DNA of 51,455 nt from assembly GCA_949283125.1 (NCBI GenBank), contig CASDRK010000008.1, positions 1 to 51,455 of the forward strand, given 5' to 3'. This document shows positions 6,392 through 15,192 of the stretch, piece by piece. Position 1 is the first letter of the stretch. Each line of letters begins with the position of its first letter. Made by a program: the position numbers and the translations under genes. Below the pieces are notes generated by a model. It ran no database searches and was not told the DNA's origin. It was given only the letters and a program-made list of their open reading frames with translations. The stretch comes from an uncultured Clostridia bacterium (GTDB lineage: Bacteria; Bacillota; Clostridia; Christensenellales; Borkfalkiaceae).

Positions 6392-9300
6392 ATGAAAAAA
6401 TTATTAAAAATAATGTTTGGTGCAGTTGCTGCGGCTTCCGTAATGTGCGGACTTGCCGCATGCGGCGGCGGCAAAGAAGAATGCGAGCATGTGTGGAACG
6501 AAGGCGAGACGACCGTTGCCGCATCGTGTACAGAAGACGGCGTGCTTACCTATACGTGCACTTTGTGCGATGAGGAGCGCACTGAGCCGATAGCCAGGCT
6601 CGGACATGATTTTACCGGCGAATGGCAAAGCGACGCCGACGGGCACTGGCATAAATGCTCGCGTTGCGACGCCACCGACGATGCGGTTGCCCACACGATG
6701 AAGGACGGCGAAATTATAACCGCGCCCACCGTGGACGAACAGGGCACGCAGAAGATTGTATGCGAAGTGTGCGGGTACGAAAGCGTTAAAACGTTGCCCG
6801 TGCTCGCGGGGCACTCCGCCGCGGCAGAGTGGAGCAGTGACGAAGATTATCACTGGCACGCCTGCACCGCGCACGAAGACTGCCCCGAATTGCTGGATAA
6901 GGCAGAGCACCAGTGGACGGAGACGGGCAGGACCGAGGCCACCGCAACCGAAAACGGCAAAGTTACGTACGAATGTTCGGTTTGCAAGGCCACCAAGGAA
7001 GAAATTTTATATTACGACGGCCACGTTGCGGCAACCGAATGGAGCAGCGATAAAACGCACCACTGGCACGCCTGCACCGCGCACGAAAACTGCGCCGAGC
7101 AGATGGACAAGGCCGAGCACGACTGGGACGACGGCGTGGTGACGAAGGCGGCCACCTGTGCGCAGAAGGGCGAAAGGACCTTCACCTGCGAATGCGGCGC
7201 AACCAGAACGGAAGATATAGCTCAGCTTGCCCACGACTTTACGGGCGAATGGCTTAGCGACGCCGAGGGGCACTGGCACAAGTGCAAAAATTGCGACGCA
7301 ATCGATACAAAGGCCGCGCACGATATGGTATATAAGAATGACGAGGCAAGCGGCAAGCACCACGGCGAGTGCAAAGCATGCGGATATAAGGGTTCGCCTG
7401 CCGACCACGTATGGGGCGAGGGTGAAGTGACAACGCCCGCCACGCTCTACGCCGAGGGCGAAAGGACCTTCACCTGCGCATGCGGCGCAAAGAAGACCGA
7501 AAAGATTGCCGCGGGCGCAGACTTTGCCGCAGATTTCACTTTGGAAAATCAGGACGGCGCGTGGAGCTACGGCAAGGCGGAAGTCACGGTATGGGAAGCG
7601 GATAAGTTTGAGTTTGCGTTTACTCCCGCAACCGAAAAGAAGGCCGACAGCTGGCTGATAGGCGGCTTAGAGATAAAGAGCGGCTGGGTAAACGCCGACG
7701 GCACGCTCGCAATTGGCTACGAAGTCGAAAAGGATATAATAGCGCAGATACGTGCGGAGTTTAAGGGCACAAACGCAACTTCGCGCACGTCGCTCCGCCT
7801 TGCGGTAATGCGCGGCGGCGCGCTTGCGGGAACCGCACAGTTTGAAGATGATGTAGACAGCAACGCCGTATCGCTTGAAAGGACGGTAAGTTTAAAGGCG
7901 GGCGACGTTCTGTATATCATTATAAATAAAGAGGGCGCCGACGGTATGGGCAACCTCGGCATAACGCTCACGCCCGCAACCGAAGAGCAGTCGAAGCACG
8001 TCGCTTCACAGGAGTGGAGCCGCGACGAAAGCTCGCATTGGAAGACGTGCGCGTCGCATCTCTACTGCACGGAACAGCTCGAAAAGGCGGCGCACAAGAC
8101 GGTGCTCAATAAAGTTGACGAAGCTAACCACAGCGCAGATTGCGAATGCGGCTACAAAACCGTCGCTCCCCACGCGTGGGACGAAGGCGAGGTTACGACG
8201 GCCGCAACCTGCACGCAGGACGGCGTAAAGACCTTCACCTGTGCATGCGGCGCAACCAAAACGGAAAAGATAGACCGGCTCGGCCACGACTTTGCGGAAG
8301 AATGGAGCAGTGACGAAGATTATCATTGGCACAAGTGCTCGCGTTGCGACGCAACAAATGAAAGGGCAGAGCACCAGTGGACGGAGACGGGCAGGACCGA
8401 GGCCACCGCAACCGGAAACGGCAAAGTTACGTACGAATGTACGGTTTGCAAGGACACCAAGGAAGAAGTTTTATATTACGACCCTCACGTTGCGGCGGAA
8501 GAGTGGAGCCACGACGATTTAAATCATTGGCACGCCTGCACCGCGCACGAAAATTGTGCGGAAAAGATGGATATTGCCGAACATGAATGGGGCGAAGGAG
8601 TGGTGACTAAAGAGGCTACCTGTACGGAAAAGGGTGAAAGGACTTTTACGTGTGCCGACTGTAAAGCTGTGAAAACTGAAGAGATTGCCCTGCTCGAACA
8701 TGATTTTACGGGCGGGTGGCAGAGCGACGCAGAAGGGCATTGGCACAAGTGCAGCAATTGCGACGCGCTCAGCGAAAAGATTGCGCACGAGACGGTATGG
8801 GTGCAGGACGCTGAAAGCGGCAAGCACTACAGCGAATGTCCGGTCTGCGGCTATGAAAGCGAGCTTACGGACCACGCATGGGACGAAGGCGCTGTAACTG
8901 TGCCCGCAACGCTGTATAATGACGGCGAAAGAACCTTTACCTGCGCATGCGGGGCAACCAGAAAGGAGACAATCGCCGCCCGTGCGGATTTCGCTTCCGA
9001 TTTCACTCTGGAAAATCAGGACGGCGCATGGATATACGGCAAGGCAAACATAACAGAATGGTCAGATTATAAGTTTGCGTTTGAATTTATTGCCGCAACC
9101 GAAAAGAATGCCGACAGCTGGCTGATAGGCGGCTTAGAGATAAAGAGCGGCTGGGTAAACGCCGACGGCACGCTTGCAATAGGCTATAAGGTAGAACGCG
9201 ACATAACCGCCAACATATCGGTCAACTTCACAGGCAACGACGCAAACAGCAGAGTTTCGCTCCGCCTTATCGTTAAGGGTGCAGACGGCAGATTAAGAAT

Positions 9301-9961
9301 TCCCGTGCAGTTCAATATGACGGATAACACCGCTTCGCTGAACAATACCGTAAGTTTAAAGGCGGGCGACGAGGTATACGTCATAGCAAATAAGGAAAAC
9401 GCCGAAGGAATTACAACCAACGGTATGGGCTCGTTGAAAATAACGCTCACGCCCGCGCAGACGGTGGCAGATTTCGGCGGAGATTTTTCGCTGGAAAATC
9501 AGGACGGCGCATGGAGCTACGGCAAGGCGGAATATGTCTGGGGGGCTTCCGAGGATTTCACCTTTGTTGAAGCCGAAGATAAAAACGAAGGCGGCGACGG
9601 CTGGGTTTCGGGCGGCGTTGAAATAAAGAAAGATTTTATAAGTTTCGGCGATATGGCCGCCGTGGGCTACACAAACAACACGCAGGGCGAGCTTACGTTC
9701 AAGGCCGTGATAACCGTCTGCGGCAGCACGGCAGATACGCGCGCAGACCTGCGCGTCGGCATAAAGGGCGCCGATGGAACAATCAAGGGCAACCCTTCGT
9801 TCATCAACAATCCGGACGGCAATATCCTTTATGTAACGGTGGATATAACGCTCGAAGCGGGAGAGACGGTTTACTTCCTGTTCTCCAAAGGCGAAAGTGC
9901 AAATCCCGACGTCATTCCGAACGGAAACCTGTACATAGCGCTCACCGAAGTGCAGGCTTAA
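6392..9961 (+). CDS. Giant Cys/His-repeat surface lipoprotein with three beta-type modules
   Basis: 1189 aa, exported and probably lipid-anchored (signal peptide with lipobox LAAC at about residues 21-24). The ATG at 6392 follows an AGAGGGGG ribosome binding site. Residues about 28-375 and 531-864 are built from repeats with paired Cys-x2-Cys and HWHxC signatures (HWHKCSRCD, HWHACTAHE, YTCTLC) and GHDF-type turns. Residues about 376-531, 865-1024 and 1026-1189 are three copies of a roughly 155-aa module beginning ADF-xx-DF-LENQDGAW and containing WLIGGLEIKSGW. A fourth copy ends the protein at 24301. DNA at 6910-7018 and 8372-8478 is almost identical, showing recent internal duplication. I infer a role in fructan binding at the cell surface, because it opens the locus. 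The Cys/His repeats may bind metal, but no enzyme motif is seen. Confidence 0.8.
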   Translation: MKKLLKIMFGAVAAASVMCGLAACGGGKEECEHVWNEGETTVAASCTEDGVLTYTCTLCDEERTEPIARLGHDFTGEWQSDADGHWHKCSRCDATDDAVAHTMKDGEIITAPTVDEQGTQKIVCEVCGYESVKTLPVLAGHSAAAEWSSDEDYHWHACTAHEDCPELLDKAEHQWTETGRTEATATENGKVTYECSVCKATKEEILYYDGHVAATEWSSDKTHHWHACTAHENCAEQMDKAEHDWDDGVVTKAATCAQKGERTFTCECGATRTEDIAQLAHDFTGEWLSDAEGHWHKCKNCDAIDTKAAHDMVYKNDEASGKHHGECKACGYKGSPADHVWGEGEVTTPATLYAEGERTFTCACGAKKTEKIAAGADFAADFTLENQDGAWSYGKAEVTVWEADKFEFAFTPATEKKADSWLIGGLEIKSGWVNADGTLAIGYEVEKDIIAQIRAEFKGTNATSRTSLRLAVMRGGALAGTAQFEDDVDSNAVSLERTVSLKAGDVLYIIINKEGADGMGNLGITLTPATEEQSKHVASQEWSRDESSHWKTCASHLYCTEQLEKAAHKTVLNKVDEANHSADCECGYKTVAPHAWDEGEVTTAATCTQDGVKTFTCACGATKTEKIDRLGHDFAEEWSSDEDYHWHKCSRCDATNERAEHQWTETGRTEATATGNGKVTYECTVCKDTKEEVLYYDPHVAAEEWSHDDLNHWHACTAHENCAEKMDIAEHEWGEGVVTKEATCTEKGERTFTCADCKAVKTEEIALLEHDFTGGWQSDAEGHWHKCSNCDALSEKIAHETVWVQDAESGKHYSECPVCGYESELTDHAWDEGAVTVPATLYNDGERTFTCACGATRKETIAARADFASDFTLENQDGAWIYGKANITEWSDYKFAFEFIAATEKNADSWLIGGLEIKSGWVNADGTLAIGYKVERDITANISVNFTGNDANSRVSLRLIVKGADGRLRIPVQFNMTDNTASLNNTVSLKAGDEVYVIANKENAEGITTNGMGSLKITLTPAQTVADFGGDFSLENQDGAWSYGKAEYVWGASEDFTFVEAEDKNEGGDGWVSGGVEIKKDFISFGDMAAVGYTNNTQGELTFKAVITVCGSTADTRADLRVGIKGADGTIKGNPSFINNPDGNILYVTVDITLEAGETVYFLFSKGESANPDVIPNGNLYIALTEVQA

Positions 9962-9978
9962 ACAAAAAATTTAATCGC

Positions 9979-10013
9979 AGCGTGCGGCGGCGCACCTCAA
10001 GTGCCGCCGCGCT
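9979..10013 (+). other. GC-rich hairpin between the lipoprotein and GH32 genes
   Basis: An 8-bp stem GCGGCGGC/GCCGCCGC (about 9984-9991 and 10003-10010) with an 11-nt loop lies in the 71-nt gap. There is no T run, so it is more likely an mRNA processing or stability hairpin, or a partial attenuator that tunes the ratio of the two products, than a terminator. Confidence 0.45.
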
Positions 10014-10032
10014 CCGCTATCGGGGAAAATTT

Positions 10033-13000
10033 ATGAAAATTTCTAAAACGAGATGCATGGTTGCGGCCGTGCTGGCGGGGGTGGCGGCATGCGCCTCCGT
10101 TTCGGCGCTTGCGTGGGCTTCCGCGCCCGCCTTTGCCGAACAAAGCGCAAATTATTCCGAACCATACCGCAATCAGCTGGCGTATTCGGCGCTCAGGGGC
10201 TGGAACAACGATCCCAACGGGCTTCTGTATGCCGACGGCGTCTATCATATGTATTACCAGTACAATTACGACGCGCGCACGGGCGAAACTTTCAACGTCT
10301 GGGGCAATATGAGCTGGGGGCATGCCACAAGTACCGACCTCGTTCACTGGAGGGAGCAGCCCGTGGCTATCCCCGCATACCAGACGGTGGACGGCGTATT
10401 CTACGAGATGATGTTTTCGGGCAGCGCCGTATACGACGAATACAACTCTTCGGGATTGTTCGAAACCGGTCCCGACGGAAGAGTGGCGGAAGGCCAGGGC
10501 ATAGTGGCGCTTTTAACCCAGCCGCAGGGCGGCGTTCAGCGCCAGATACTGGCGTACAGCAAGGACGGCGGCAACAGCTTTGTTATCTATGGCGAGGTCA
10601 TAGGGCAGAACAACCCCGGCGACATAGGCGACAACGAATTCCGCGACCCCAAGGTGTTTTGGAGCGAGGAACATTCCTGCTGGCTCATGGCCGTCGGCGG
10701 CGGTTCGGTGCGCATGTATTCCTCAAAGAACCTCATAAACTGGGAATACATAGGCGCCACGGGGCTGTGGGGCGAATGTCCCGATATATCGCGCTACGAA
10801 ACGGACGACGGCGTGAAGTATGCGCTGATTATCTCGCCCGAAGACAAGGCGAAAAGTCACGAATATAACGGAACCAACCGCGGCGAAACGTTCTATCCCG
10901 CCGAATACTATGCCGTGGGAGAGCTCAATGCCGACGGACTGTTCGTACCCGACGACGGCGGAATAAAGAGGCTGAGTTACGGAATGGACAGCTATGCCAT
11001 GCAGACCTTCAACGGCACGCCCGACGGCAACGTATACGGCATAAGCTGGGCGTCGAGCTGGAAGAACGTAGGCCAGATGGAGGCCCTGCGCGAAAATTAT
11101 AACGGCGGCATGACCATCGCCTGCAAACTCGACCTCGTGCCAGACGGTTCGGGCGGGTATATGCTCGAACGAACGCCCGTTTCGGGGTACGAAAGCCTGC
11201 GCGGCGAACTGATAGCCGAATACGGCGGCGAACTCAAAACGGGCGTAAACGCCCTCGCGGGCGTACATTCCGACGTGTTCGACATGCAGGCGTCGCTCGA
11301 CCTCTCTTCAAGCAAGGCAAGTTTCGTACAGCTCAACCTGCGCACGTCTTCGGCAGAGCGCATACAGATGCGTTACGACGTGGCGGAGGGCGTGTTCACG
11401 TTCGACCGTTCGCAAAGCTCGCTGATAACGGAAACCGAGGGCGTGCTCGTGCAGGGCGGCTCGCAGAAAAGGGCGGTGCGTGCCGACTATCTTAACGTTC
11501 CCGAAAGTTTCGAAGTGCCCCTCGAAGAGGGAAAGCTCAATTTCAGGATAATAAGCGACCGCGCGTTTATAAGCGTGTTCGTGAACGGGCGCAGTCTGTT
11601 TGCGGCGGTGTTCCCCTCGGCAATATCCGACGGAATGATGCTGTATGCCGACGCCGATATGGGCGCCGACGTAAAGGTGTGGGAGATGAACGGAATATTC
11701 GGCGACGTCGCCCCCGCGCAGACGCTCATCGTTTCGGCAAGCAAGCTCGATTTGTCCGTCGGCGAAAACAAGGCGGTAATCACCTCTTCGTTCTCCTCGT
11801 TCTGCGGCGCGGAAGAGGTGGAATACGTGATTGCCGAAGGCGGGCAGTTCGTATCGCTCGAACAGTCCGGCCAGACGGCGTACGTCACGGCTAAGGCAAA
11901 GGGCAGCGCCGTTATCGAGGCGCGCACGCCGCAGGGCACGCAACGCATAGAGGTGTACGTCTATGAAGACGGCTACGCGGGCGACGTCAGCTACACGATA
12001 CCTATGTTCGCATACTCGCGTCCCGACGACGCGGGCGTGGTAATAAGCGCGGGCACCGACGGCTTTATGTTCTCGCGCGAGAGCGCCGAAGAATTTTCGT
12101 ATTCCGCGGAAGTTTCGGTGAACGGGCAGGCGTGCGGGCTTATGTTCGGCGTCAGCGACAACTTCTTCGATTACTTCGTGGCGACCGCCGACTTTAAAGA
12201 AAACCTCGTAAAGGTATGGCGCGCGGGCGTGGGCGACGTGGCGAGCGTCGCTTACGATTTCGGCGGCGCGGCTTCGTGCACCCTTACCGTGGTGGCCAAT
12301 TCCGGTTCGGCAAAGGTGCAGATAGACGGCACCACCGCGCTCATGTGCCCGCTCGAAGGCTACGAAGGCGGCAAGCTCGGCATAAACGTATACAACGGCG
12401 AGGCGCGCTTCAACAACGTTTCGCTCGAACATATAAACGCGGCGGTATTCGGCGGGGCAGACGTCTCGTTCAACGTGCCAGGCATAACCGTGCAGAAGGT
12501 GGTAAATCTCACCGACGGCGGAGCCGTGCTCGCGGAGGGCCAGTACTCTTCGGCCGACGGCGTGCTCACCGTAAGTTCGGCATACCTCTCCACGCTCGCG
12601 GACGGCGAAGTTTATTCGCTCCGCGCAATAGGCGCCGAGGGCGAACTCGACTTGAAACTGCACACCGATTTCGGCGGAATGACCCTTTCCGCCGCCGCAA
12701 GCGAATACGCCCCCGGTTCGGCCGTTACGGTAAACATCGGAGGCGAGGGGCAAATACTTTCGCTCTTCGTCGACGGAGCGGCCATAGGCGCCTCGGAATA
12801 CTCGGTGGAAAACGGCGTGCTCAGCCTCTCGGCGGAATTGTGCGCTTCGCTCGGCGAAGGCAGACATACGGTCACGGCGTACACTTCGTGCGGCAGGCCG
12901 CAGGCAGATTTCCTCATCGCCCGCCCCTACGACGACGGCGCGCAGGAACCGCAGGCGAGCCACGTGTTTTTCTGGGTGGATATAGCCATATTCGCCGTGT

Positions 13001-13059
13001 TCATTCTGGGATATGCGGGCGTAAACGTATATGCCCGCCGCAAACGCAGGGCAAAATAA
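10033..13059 (+). CDS. Membrane-anchored GH32 fructan hydrolase (exo-levanase/inulinase type)
   Basis: Extracellular beta-fructosidase, 1008 aa. It has a signal peptide (residues 1-36, ending ASAPAFA), then the GH32 five-bladed propeller with nucleophile D60 in WNNDPNG, transition-state stabiliser D205 in FRDPK and acid/base E248 in GECPD. A GH32 beta-sandwich follows (about 400-560), then Ig-like and laminin-G-like extra domains (about 570-980). The end is a transmembrane helix with a basic tail (VFFWVDIAIFAVFILGYAG then ARRKRRAK), so it is held on the outer face of the membrane without a sortase motif. The start at 10033 gives the complete signal peptide; an in-frame start at 9982 would not. 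It would release fructose or short fructans for the importer downstream. Exact substrate (levan, inulin or sucrose) cannot be read from the sequence. Confidence 0.92.
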   Translation: MKISKTRCMVAAVLAGVAACASVSALAWASAPAFAEQSANYSEPYRNQLAYSALRGWNNDPNGLLYADGVYHMYYQYNYDARTGETFNVWGNMSWGHATSTDLVHWREQPVAIPAYQTVDGVFYEMMFSGSAVYDEYNSSGLFETGPDGRVAEGQGIVALLTQPQGGVQRQILAYSKDGGNSFVIYGEVIGQNNPGDIGDNEFRDPKVFWSEEHSCWLMAVGGGSVRMYSSKNLINWEYIGATGLWGECPDISRYETDDGVKYALIISPEDKAKSHEYNGTNRGETFYPAEYYAVGELNADGLFVPDDGGIKRLSYGMDSYAMQTFNGTPDGNVYGISWASSWKNVGQMEALRENYNGGMTIACKLDLVPDGSGGYMLERTPVSGYESLRGELIAEYGGELKTGVNALAGVHSDVFDMQASLDLSSSKASFVQLNLRTSSAERIQMRYDVAEGVFTFDRSQSSLITETEGVLVQGGSQKRAVRADYLNVPESFEVPLEEGKLNFRIISDRAFISVFVNGRSLFAAVFPSAISDGMMLYADADMGADVKVWEMNGIFGDVAPAQTLIVSASKLDLSVGENKAVITSSFSSFCGAEEVEYVIAEGGQFVSLEQSGQTAYVTAKAKGSAVIEARTPQGTQRIEVYVYEDGYAGDVSYTIPMFAYSRPDDAGVVISAGTDGFMFSRESAEEFSYSAEVSVNGQACGLMFGVSDNFFDYFVATADFKENLVKVWRAGVGDVASVAYDFGGAASCTLTVVANSGSAKVQIDGTTALMCPLEGYEGGKLGINVYNGEARFNNVSLEHINAAVFGGADVSFNVPGITVQKVVNLTDGGAVLAEGQYSSADGVLTVSSAYLSTLADGEVYSLRAIGAEGELDLKLHTDFGGMTLSAAASEYAPGSAVTVNIGGEGQILSLFVDGAAIGASEYSVENGVLSLSAELCASLGEGRHTVTAYTSCGRPQADFLIARPYDDGAQEPQASHVFFWVDIAIFAVFILGYAGVNVYARRKRRAK

Positions 13060-13096
13060 TTTTTTCCAAATGTAAGAAATTGAAGTGCGCAATATT

Positions 13097-13108
13097 GTGC
13101 ATTTGCAC
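13097..13108. promoter_or_regulatory. Candidate operator upstream of the importer operon, copy 2
   Basis: GTGCA-TT-TGCAC, a perfect palindrome, is centred 23.5 bp upstream of the -35 box at 13126, the same offset as the copy before 6392. It partly overlaps a second dyad around CAATATTG (13090-13097). Confidence 0.6.
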
Positions 13109-13125
13109 TAATAGTCGGCTATTTG

Positions 13126-13154
13126 TTGACTGTTTGCCGCAGTTGAAGTATGAT
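13126..13154 (+). promoter_or_regulatory. Promoter of the fructo-oligosaccharide importer operon
   Basis: TTGACT (13126-13131) and TATGAT (13149-13154) with a 17-bp spacer, 58 nt upstream of the first permease gene. Genes from 13212 to about 25815 are closely packed or overlapping on the same strand and are probably transcribed from here. Confidence 0.75.
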
Positions 13155-13211
13155 TGATAAAAAGCAACAAAATATGTAACTGATTTTCTGAGTGGTTATA
13201 CGGAGGGAAAG

Positions 13212-14258
13212 ATGACAGATATTCAGAATATCGCGGCCGAACCTCTCGACGGGGCGACCGACGAAGAACTCGTCGAACAGGCCTACGAGATGATGGCGGG
13301 CGGACAGGCCGCCGAAAAGCCGCAACAACCTAAGGGCGGAAAGTGGCAGAAGTGGAAGGCGAATTTCAAACGCAGGGGCTGGATACTTCTGTTTATCCTG
13401 CCCGCGCTCGTATACGTAATAATATTCTGCTACGTGCCGATGTACGGCATACTCGTGGCGTTCCAGGACTATATGCCCGGCGACCCTATTGTGGGGGAAG
13501 GAACGGCATGGGTGGGCTGGGAAAATTTTAAAACGTTCTTTTCCAATCCCAACTTTTTAGACTATTTCCTGAACACCTTCCTGCTCTGCATTCTCGGGTT
13601 CATAGTGGGCTTCCCCCTTCCCATAATAGTGGCGTTGCTCCTCAACTCGGTGCGCTCGCGGAAGACCAAAAAGGGCTTGCAGATTCTGTATTACGCGCCC
13701 CACTTCATATCGCTCGTAGTAATGGTCGGCATGCTCGAACTCATATTCGGTTCCGACGGACTTTTGGACCAGCTCAGCATAAAGCTCGGCGGCGACGTGA
13801 ACGGGTTGCAGCTCTTCCTCGACGCCGACGCCTTCCGCCCGCTGTTCATCTTTTCGGGCAACTGGCAGGACTTCGGCTGGTCGGCAATAATATACCTCGC
13901 GGCCCTCTCCGGCGTGGACCCCGCTCTGCACGAGGCGGCAAAGGTGGACGGCGCTTCGCGTTTCAGGCGCATATTCAGCGTAGACCTTCCCGCGATTGCT
14001 CCCACGATAGTAATGCTTATGATTCTTTCGGTGGGCAACCTGATGAACTGCGGATACGAAAAGGTCCTGCTTATGCAGACGGGCGGCAACCTCGAAACGA
14101 GCGAAATACTCTCTACCTACGTATACAAGTTCGGCCTGCTCGGCGGGCAGTACGGCGTGGGTACCGCGGCGGGACTTTTCAACTCGGTGATAAACGTCGT
14201 GCTGCTCATAATAGCCAACTATACGTCTAAGCGCATATCTAACCAGAGTATGTGGTAA
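13212..14258 (+). CDS. Sugar ABC importer permease, LplB/YtcP-partner type
   Basis: 348-aa inner-membrane subunit of a binding-protein-dependent sugar importer. A soluble, acidic N-terminal extension of about 55 aa precedes six membrane segments (first: WILLFILPALVYVIIFCYVP). The EAA loop that docks the ATPase is clear (HEAAKVDGASRFRRIFSVDLP, about residues 237-257). A GGAGGG ribosome binding site precedes the ATG. It pairs with the permease at 14269 and the binding protein at 15193. The ATPase is probably the MsmX-type protein at 23005. Confidence 0.9.
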   Translation: MTDIQNIAAEPLDGATDEELVEQAYEMMAGGQAAEKPQQPKGGKWQKWKANFKRRGWILLFILPALVYVIIFCYVPMYGILVAFQDYMPGDPIVGEGTAWVGWENFKTFFSNPNFLDYFLNTFLLCILGFIVGFPLPIIVALLLNSVRSRKTKKGLQILYYAPHFISLVVMVGMLELIFGSDGLLDQLSIKLGGDVNGLQLFLDADAFRPLFIFSGNWQDFGWSAIIYLAALSGVDPALHEAAKVDGASRFRRIFSVDLPAIAPTIVMLMILSVGNLMNCGYEKVLLMQTGGNLETSEILSTYVYKFGLLGGQYGVGTAAGLFNSVINVVLLIIANYTSKRISNQSMW

Positions 14259-14268
14259 GGGGTGAAAA

Positions 14269-15174
14269 ATGGACGCGCATCAGCTTAAAACGTTAAAGCG
14301 CAAAAACAGAATAAAAGAGAGCAAGACGGACTACGTCTATTACGTCATATGCGGCCTCATACTGTTTTTGCTGGCGGTTATAGTAATATATCCGCTCTAC
14401 TACATAGTGATAGCTTCCGTCTCCGACCCCGACGCCGTAATGACGGGCGACGTGTGGCTCTATCCGATAGACGTCACCTTCTCGGGCTTCGCGCAGCTGT
14501 TCAACCGCGACGATATCTGGCGCGGATACTTCAACACGCTCGCATACACGGTGCTCGGCACGGCATTCAACGTGGTGCTCACCATTCCCGCGGGCTGGGC
14601 GCTCTCGCGCGATTATCTCCCGTTCCGCAAGATTATAATGCCCATACTCATCGTCACGATGTTCTTCGGCGGCGGGCTGGTGCCCTACGTAATTCTGTGC
14701 CGCTCGCTCGGGTTATATCAGAACCCGCTCATTCTCATAATAGGCGGCGGCGTAAGCGTGTACAACGTGTTTATGTGCAAATCGTTCTTCCAGTCGAACG
14801 TGCCCAAAGAGGTGCTCGAAGCGGGAATGATAGACGGCGCCGGCGAAATAAGGACGTTCTTCGACCTCGTCCTTCCCGTGGCGAAATCCATAATCTCGGT
14901 AATGATACTTTTCTACGCCGTGGGTCACTGGAACAACTACATCGACGCATACATATTCAGCATCGATGAAGAGTTTTACCCCTTGCAGACGGTGCTCAAC
15001 GGGCTACTCGACGCCAACACGGGCGGCGAAGGCGAAGTCGTGCTCGAACAGATGAGGGCGGCCACGCAGATAAAGTTCACGTCGATAATAATTGCCACGC
15101 TCCCCATACTGGTTATTTACCCTATGGTTGAAAAACATTTCGGGCAAGGCGTGCTCGTGGGGTCGTTCAAGTAA
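14269..15174 (+). CDS. Sugar ABC importer permease, LplC/YtcP type
   Basis: 301 aa, second membrane subunit of the same importer. It has six hydrophobic segments (first: YVIYVICGLILFLLAVIVIY-like, about residues 23-45) and an EAA loop with LEAGMIDGAGEIRTFFDLVL (about 183-202). It starts 10 nt after the previous stop, behind GGGGTG. The C-terminus (LPILVIYPMVEKHFGQGVLV) is the typical end of this subfamily, which handles oligosaccharides or uronides. Confidence 0.92.
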   Translation: MDAHQLKTLKRKNRIKESKTDYVYYVICGLILFLLAVIVIYPLYYIVIASVSDPDAVMTGDVWLYPIDVTFSGFAQLFNRDDIWRGYFNTLAYTVLGTAFNVVLTIPAGWALSRDYLPFRKIIMPILIVTMFFGGGLVPYVILCRSLGLYQNPLILIIGGGVSVYNVFMCKSFFQSNVPKEVLEAGMIDGAGEIRTFFDLVLPVAKSIISVMILFYAVGHWNNYIDAYIFSIDEEFYPLQTVLNGLLDANTGGEGEVVLEQMRAATQIKFTSIIIATLPILVIYPMVEKHFGQGVLVGSFK

Positions 15175-15192
15175 CGCAAATAGGTCAAAACG

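Noticed and set aside
11308-13092. 594-aa open frame on the minus strand opposite the GH32 gene
   Set aside because: It is the mirror of a GC-rich gene with a clear GH32 protein on the plus strand; its translation is rich in His, Arg and Tyr and has no domain.
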